Shown here: piece by piece, positions 6,128 through 7,726 of the stretch
Position numbering within the stretch: the stretch's first letter is position 1
How the letters are laid out: the number at the start of each line of letters is the position of its first letter
Assembly: GCA_041629655.1 (NCBI GenBank)
Contig: JBFKMV010000212.1
Location: 1-7,726 of the forward strand
Source: JBFKMV01 sp041629655
Lineage (GTDB): Bacteria; Acidobacteriota; Polarisedimenticolia; Polarisedimenticolales; Polarisedimenticolaceae
Length of the DNA: 7,726 bases
Reading direction: 5' to 3'
Position numbers and translations under genes: made by a program
The notes under the pieces: model-generated
What the model was told of the DNA's origin: nothing
What the model saw: only the letters and a program-made list of their open reading frames with translations
Database searches by the model: none

Positions 6128-6156
6128 ATCGTACCAAGGAGCCGATGCCCGGACAA
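6128..6156 (-). promoter_or_regulatory. Candidate sigma70-like promoter of the nuclease-cytochrome operon
   Basis: Read on the minus strand: TTGTCC (6156-6151), a 17-base spacer, then TACGAT (6133-6128); four of six consensus bases in each hexamer with ideal spacing. Transcription would start near 6121, giving an untranslated leader of about 58 bases before ATG 6063. This is the best minus-strand candidate in the 243-base gap. Confidence 0.45.
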
Positions 6157-6216
6157 GCAGCGACGGCGTGGTTGTGGACCGTGCGGATCCCGGGAAAAGG
6201 CCCCGCAGAGGGCGCG

Positions 6217-6245
6217 TGGAGCGTCGCGGCGAGTCCCGCTAGAAT
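6217..6245 (+). promoter_or_regulatory. Candidate promoter of the thiolase gene
   Basis: TAGAAT at 6240-6245 matches five of six -10 bases and stands out in GC-rich sequence. At 17 bases spacing the -35 position (6217-6222, TGGAGC) is weak, three of six. A start near 6252 would leave a leader of about 55 bases. An activator or another sigma factor may be used. Confidence 0.35.
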
Positions 6246-6294
6246 GGTGGCTCGGCCCGGTTTGCGGCCGGCGAGGTCCTTCCCTTCCGCGATC

Positions 6295-6300
6295 AAGGAG
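6295..6300 (+). promoter_or_regulatory. Ribosome binding site of the thiolase gene
   Basis: AAGGAG with a six-base spacer to ATG 6307. This selects 6307 over an upstream in-frame ATG at 6115, which would add 64 residues overlapping the promoter region and unlike any thiolase N-terminus. Confidence 0.8.
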
Positions 6301-6306
6301 CGCGTC

Positions 6307-7509
6307 ATGCGGTTCGAGAAGACGTTCATTCCCTACGGCGGCTACTGGAGCACTCCCTTCTGCAAATGGCAGGGCAGCCTGTCCACGGTCAACGCCGTGC
6401 CGCTGGCCGCGCAGGTCGCGCGCAAGGCGCTTGCGCAGCGTGACGTGCCCGTCGATTCCATCGACGGGCTGGTGCTGGGGATGACCGTGCCGCAGAAGCA
6501 CACCCTGTACGGCGCGCCGTGGCTGGCGGCGATGATCGGCGCCGAGGGCATCACGGGCACCATGGTGGCGCAGGCCTGCGCCACCGGCGCGCGGGCGCTG
6601 GCCACCGCGGGGGGCCAGATCGACACCGGCGGCGCCAAGACCCTGCTGTCGGTGACGGCCGACCGCTGCAGCAACGGGCCGCACATCTACTACCCGAACC
6701 CCGCGGGACCCGGCGGCACCGGCGAGAAGGAAGACTGGGTGATGGACAGCTTCGGCTTCGACCCGTGGGCCAAGAACGCCATGCTGCAGACCGCCGAGAA
6801 CGTCGCCAAGGAGGCGGGCATCTCGCGCAACGAGCAGGACGAGGCGACGCTGATCCGCTACGGGCAGTACCGGGACGCGCTGGCCGACGACGCCGCGTTC
6901 CACAAGCGCTACATGGTCCGGCCGCTCGAGGTGCTCGACGCCAAGGGCAAGAGGGTCCTGGCCACGGTCGAGGGCGACGAGGGCGTGTTTCCCACCGACC
7001 GCGAGGGGCTGCAAAAGCTGCGGCCGGTGATGCCCGAGGGGACCGTCACGTTCGGCAGCCAGACACACCCCGCCGACGGCAACTGCGGGATGCTGGTCAC
7101 CACCCGCGAGCGCGCGAAGGAGCTGGCGCGGGGAAGCGGTCCCGAGGTGCGCCTCGTGTCCTACGCCGAGGCCCGCACCAAGAAGGGCTTCATGGCGATG
7201 GCGACGGTTCCCGCCGCCCGCGCCGCGCTGGAGCGCGCCGGCGTGGCGATGAAGGACGTCAAGGCCACGAAGACGCACAACCCGTTCGCGGTCAACGACG
7301 TCTACTTCGCGAACGAGATGGGGCTCAAGCTCGAGGACTTCAACAACTACGGCTCGTCGCTGGTCTACGGGCACCCGCAGGGACCGACGGGCACGCGGTT
7401 GATCATCGAGCTGATCGAGGAACTCGCCGTCCGGGGCGGCGGACACGGTCTGTTCGTCGGTTGCGCCGCAGGCGACACCGCGGCGGCGGTGGTGCTGAAG
7501 GTCGGCTGA
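6307..7509 (+). CDS. Thiolase / acetyl-CoA acetyltransferase family, with variant motifs
   Basis: 400 residues, the normal length for a thiolase subunit. The nucleophile is C91 in VAQACATGARAL. H356 lies in YGHPQGPTGTR, the conserved GHP motif. The loop that is NEAF in classical thiolases reads KTHNPFAVND, with H324 where Asn is usual, as in SCP2-like thiolases (HDCF). The last motif, usually CxG, reads GCAAGDTAAAVVL with C386. Known: thiolases either cleave 3-ketoacyl-CoA in beta-oxidation or condense two acyl-CoAs. Inference: an active acyl-CoA enzyme in the cytoplasm, but chain length and direction cannot be told, and the altered loops argue against simply calling it AtoB or FadA. A central region (about 125-150) with NPAGPGGTGEKEDWV belongs to the loop domain. 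No signal peptide. It starts the rightward unit of a divergent pair and ends six bases before the stop of a convergent hotdog thioesterase gene. Confidence 0.92.
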   Translation: MRFEKTFIPYGGYWSTPFCKWQGSLSTVNAVPLAAQVARKALAQRDVPVDSIDGLVLGMTVPQKHTLYGAPWLAAMIGAEGITGTMVAQACATGARALATAGGQIDTGGAKTLLSVTADRCSNGPHIYYPNPAGPGGTGEKEDWVMDSFGFDPWAKNAMLQTAENVAKEAGISRNEQDEATLIRYGQYRDALADDAAFHKRYMVRPLEVLDAKGKRVLATVEGDEGVFPTDREGLQKLRPVMPEGTVTFGSQTHPADGNCGMLVTTRERAKELARGSGPEVRLVSYAEARTKKGFMAMATVPAARAALERAGVAMKDVKATKTHNPFAVNDVYFANEMGLKLEDFNNYGSSLVYGHPQGPTGTRLIIELIEELAVRGGGHGLFVGCAAGDTAAAVVLKVG

Positions 7510-7520
7510 GCCGGCTCAGC
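7505..7520. terminator. Perfect 16-base palindrome containing both convergent stop codons
   Basis: GCTGAGCCGGCTCAGC is fully self-complementary. As RNA it gives a six-pair stem with a CCGG loop from either strand. The thiolase TGA (7507-7509) lies in one arm and the thioesterase TGA (7516-7518, minus strand) in the other. No U-tract follows on either side, so it is a possible bidirectional 3'-end hairpin and not a textbook terminator. Confidence 0.45.
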
Positions 7521-7726
7521 GGTAGCCAACGCGTTCGTCCAGCTCGATGCGGCTGCGCACGAAGTTGCCGCTGCCGCGGGCGACCTCGCGCCCCTCGTCG
7601 TCCAGGGCCACCGCGTCCGCGACCAGGAGCCGCTTGGAGCGCGACACCAGCCGCCCGCGCGCGGTCAGTGCTCCCGCGGTGACCGGGCGCAGGAAGTGCA
7701 CGTGGAACGACGCGGTCAGCACGAAC
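7516..7726 (-). CDS. PaaI-like hotdog thioesterase, C-terminal part (5' end beyond window)
   Basis: Sixty-nine complete codons plus one base are visible, entering from the right edge in mid-gene and ending at TGA 7516-7518. The pattern TASFHVHFLRPVTAGALTA, then GRLVSRSKRLLVADAVAL and DDEGREVARGSGNF, is the three-strand C-terminal half of the hotdog fold as found in PaaI/YigI-type acyl-CoA thioesterases. The central helix and the catalytic acidic residue lie upstream, outside the window, so activity cannot be judged. A GTG at 7722 is inside the fold (preceded by a Phe codon in frame) and is not the start. Known: such enzymes hydrolyse acyl- or aryl-acyl-CoA esters. Inference: with the neighbouring thiolase it fits acyl-CoA turnover, although the two genes are convergent and so not one operon. 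Confidence 0.83.
   Translation of the reverse strand, partial: FVLTASFHVHFLRPVTAGALTARGRLVSRSKRLLVADAVALDDEGREVARGSGNFVRSRIELDERVGYR

Noticed and set aside
6115..6306. Upstream ATG at 6115 as the thiolase start
   Set aside because: The ribosome site at 6295-6300 fits ATG 6307, where the protein aligns with thiolase N-termini; the extra 64 residues would cover the promoter region.
6064..7446. Extension of the DUF429 reading frame upstream to 7446
   Set aside because: It reads antisense through the thiolase, has no recognisable domain, and a strong ribosome site precedes ATG 6063.
1..7726. CRISPR array, insertion sequence or tandem repeats
   Set aside because: I saw no regularly spaced repeats, no terminal inverted repeats with a transposase, and no long direct repeats on reading the window.

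Overview
The window is a strongly GC-rich, densely packed bacterial chromosome segment in which third codon positions are mostly G or C. Two lipoprotein-type c-type cytochromes (so an outward-facing, Gram-negative-like envelope), a CCA-encoding tRNA-Trp, and an acyl-CoA thiolase beside a hotdog thioesterase suggest a respiring, lipid-degrading heterotroph. Multiheme cytochromes with C-terminal TPRs make me think of Myxococcota/deltaproteobacteria-like or Acidobacteriota-like lineages, but this is inference from gene style and not a firm placement. I see no insertion sequence, integrase, CRISPR array, phage gene or replication origin.

Layout from left to right. (1) Positions 1-1079, minus strand: a di-heme cytochrome c peroxidase/MauG-like lipoprotein whose 3' end runs off the left edge. 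(2) 1080-1242: a divergent control region with a good sigma70-like promoter reading right. (3) 1243-1318, plus strand: tRNA-Trp(CCA). Only 31 bases later comes a small PAS protein (1350-1925) that carries a histidine-kinase-like dimerisation/H-box segment but no ATPase domain. (4) 1927-1946: a GC hairpin filling the gap between convergent stops. (5) 3855 to 1951, 4661 to 3861 and 6063 to 4678: three tightly spaced minus-strand genes that look like one operon. Its transcription order is a PUA/EVE-like + DUF429 fusion protein, then a YprB-type DEDDy exonuclease with a TTG start, then a seven-heme TPR lipoprotein. (6) 6064-6306: a divergent intergenic region with promoter-like elements on both strands. 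(7) 6307-7509, plus strand: a thiolase with non-standard active-site motifs. (8) 7516-7726, minus strand: the C-terminal part of a PaaI-like hotdog thioesterase, convergent with the thiolase and separated by a perfect 16-base palindrome containing both stop codons.

How the genes may work together. The two heme lipoproteins would act outside the cytoplasm in electron transfer or peroxide handling. Thiolase and thioesterase fit acyl-CoA turnover. The nuclease-rich operon is harder to read: two RNase H-fold proteins, one carrying a putative nucleic-acid-reading N-terminal domain, are adjacent and apparently co-transcribed with an exported multiheme cytochrome. I do not see a clear, wholly new system. 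The best candidates for a second look are the PUA-like/DUF429 + DEDDy nuclease pair and the ATPase-less PAS/H-box protein downstream of tRNA-Trp.
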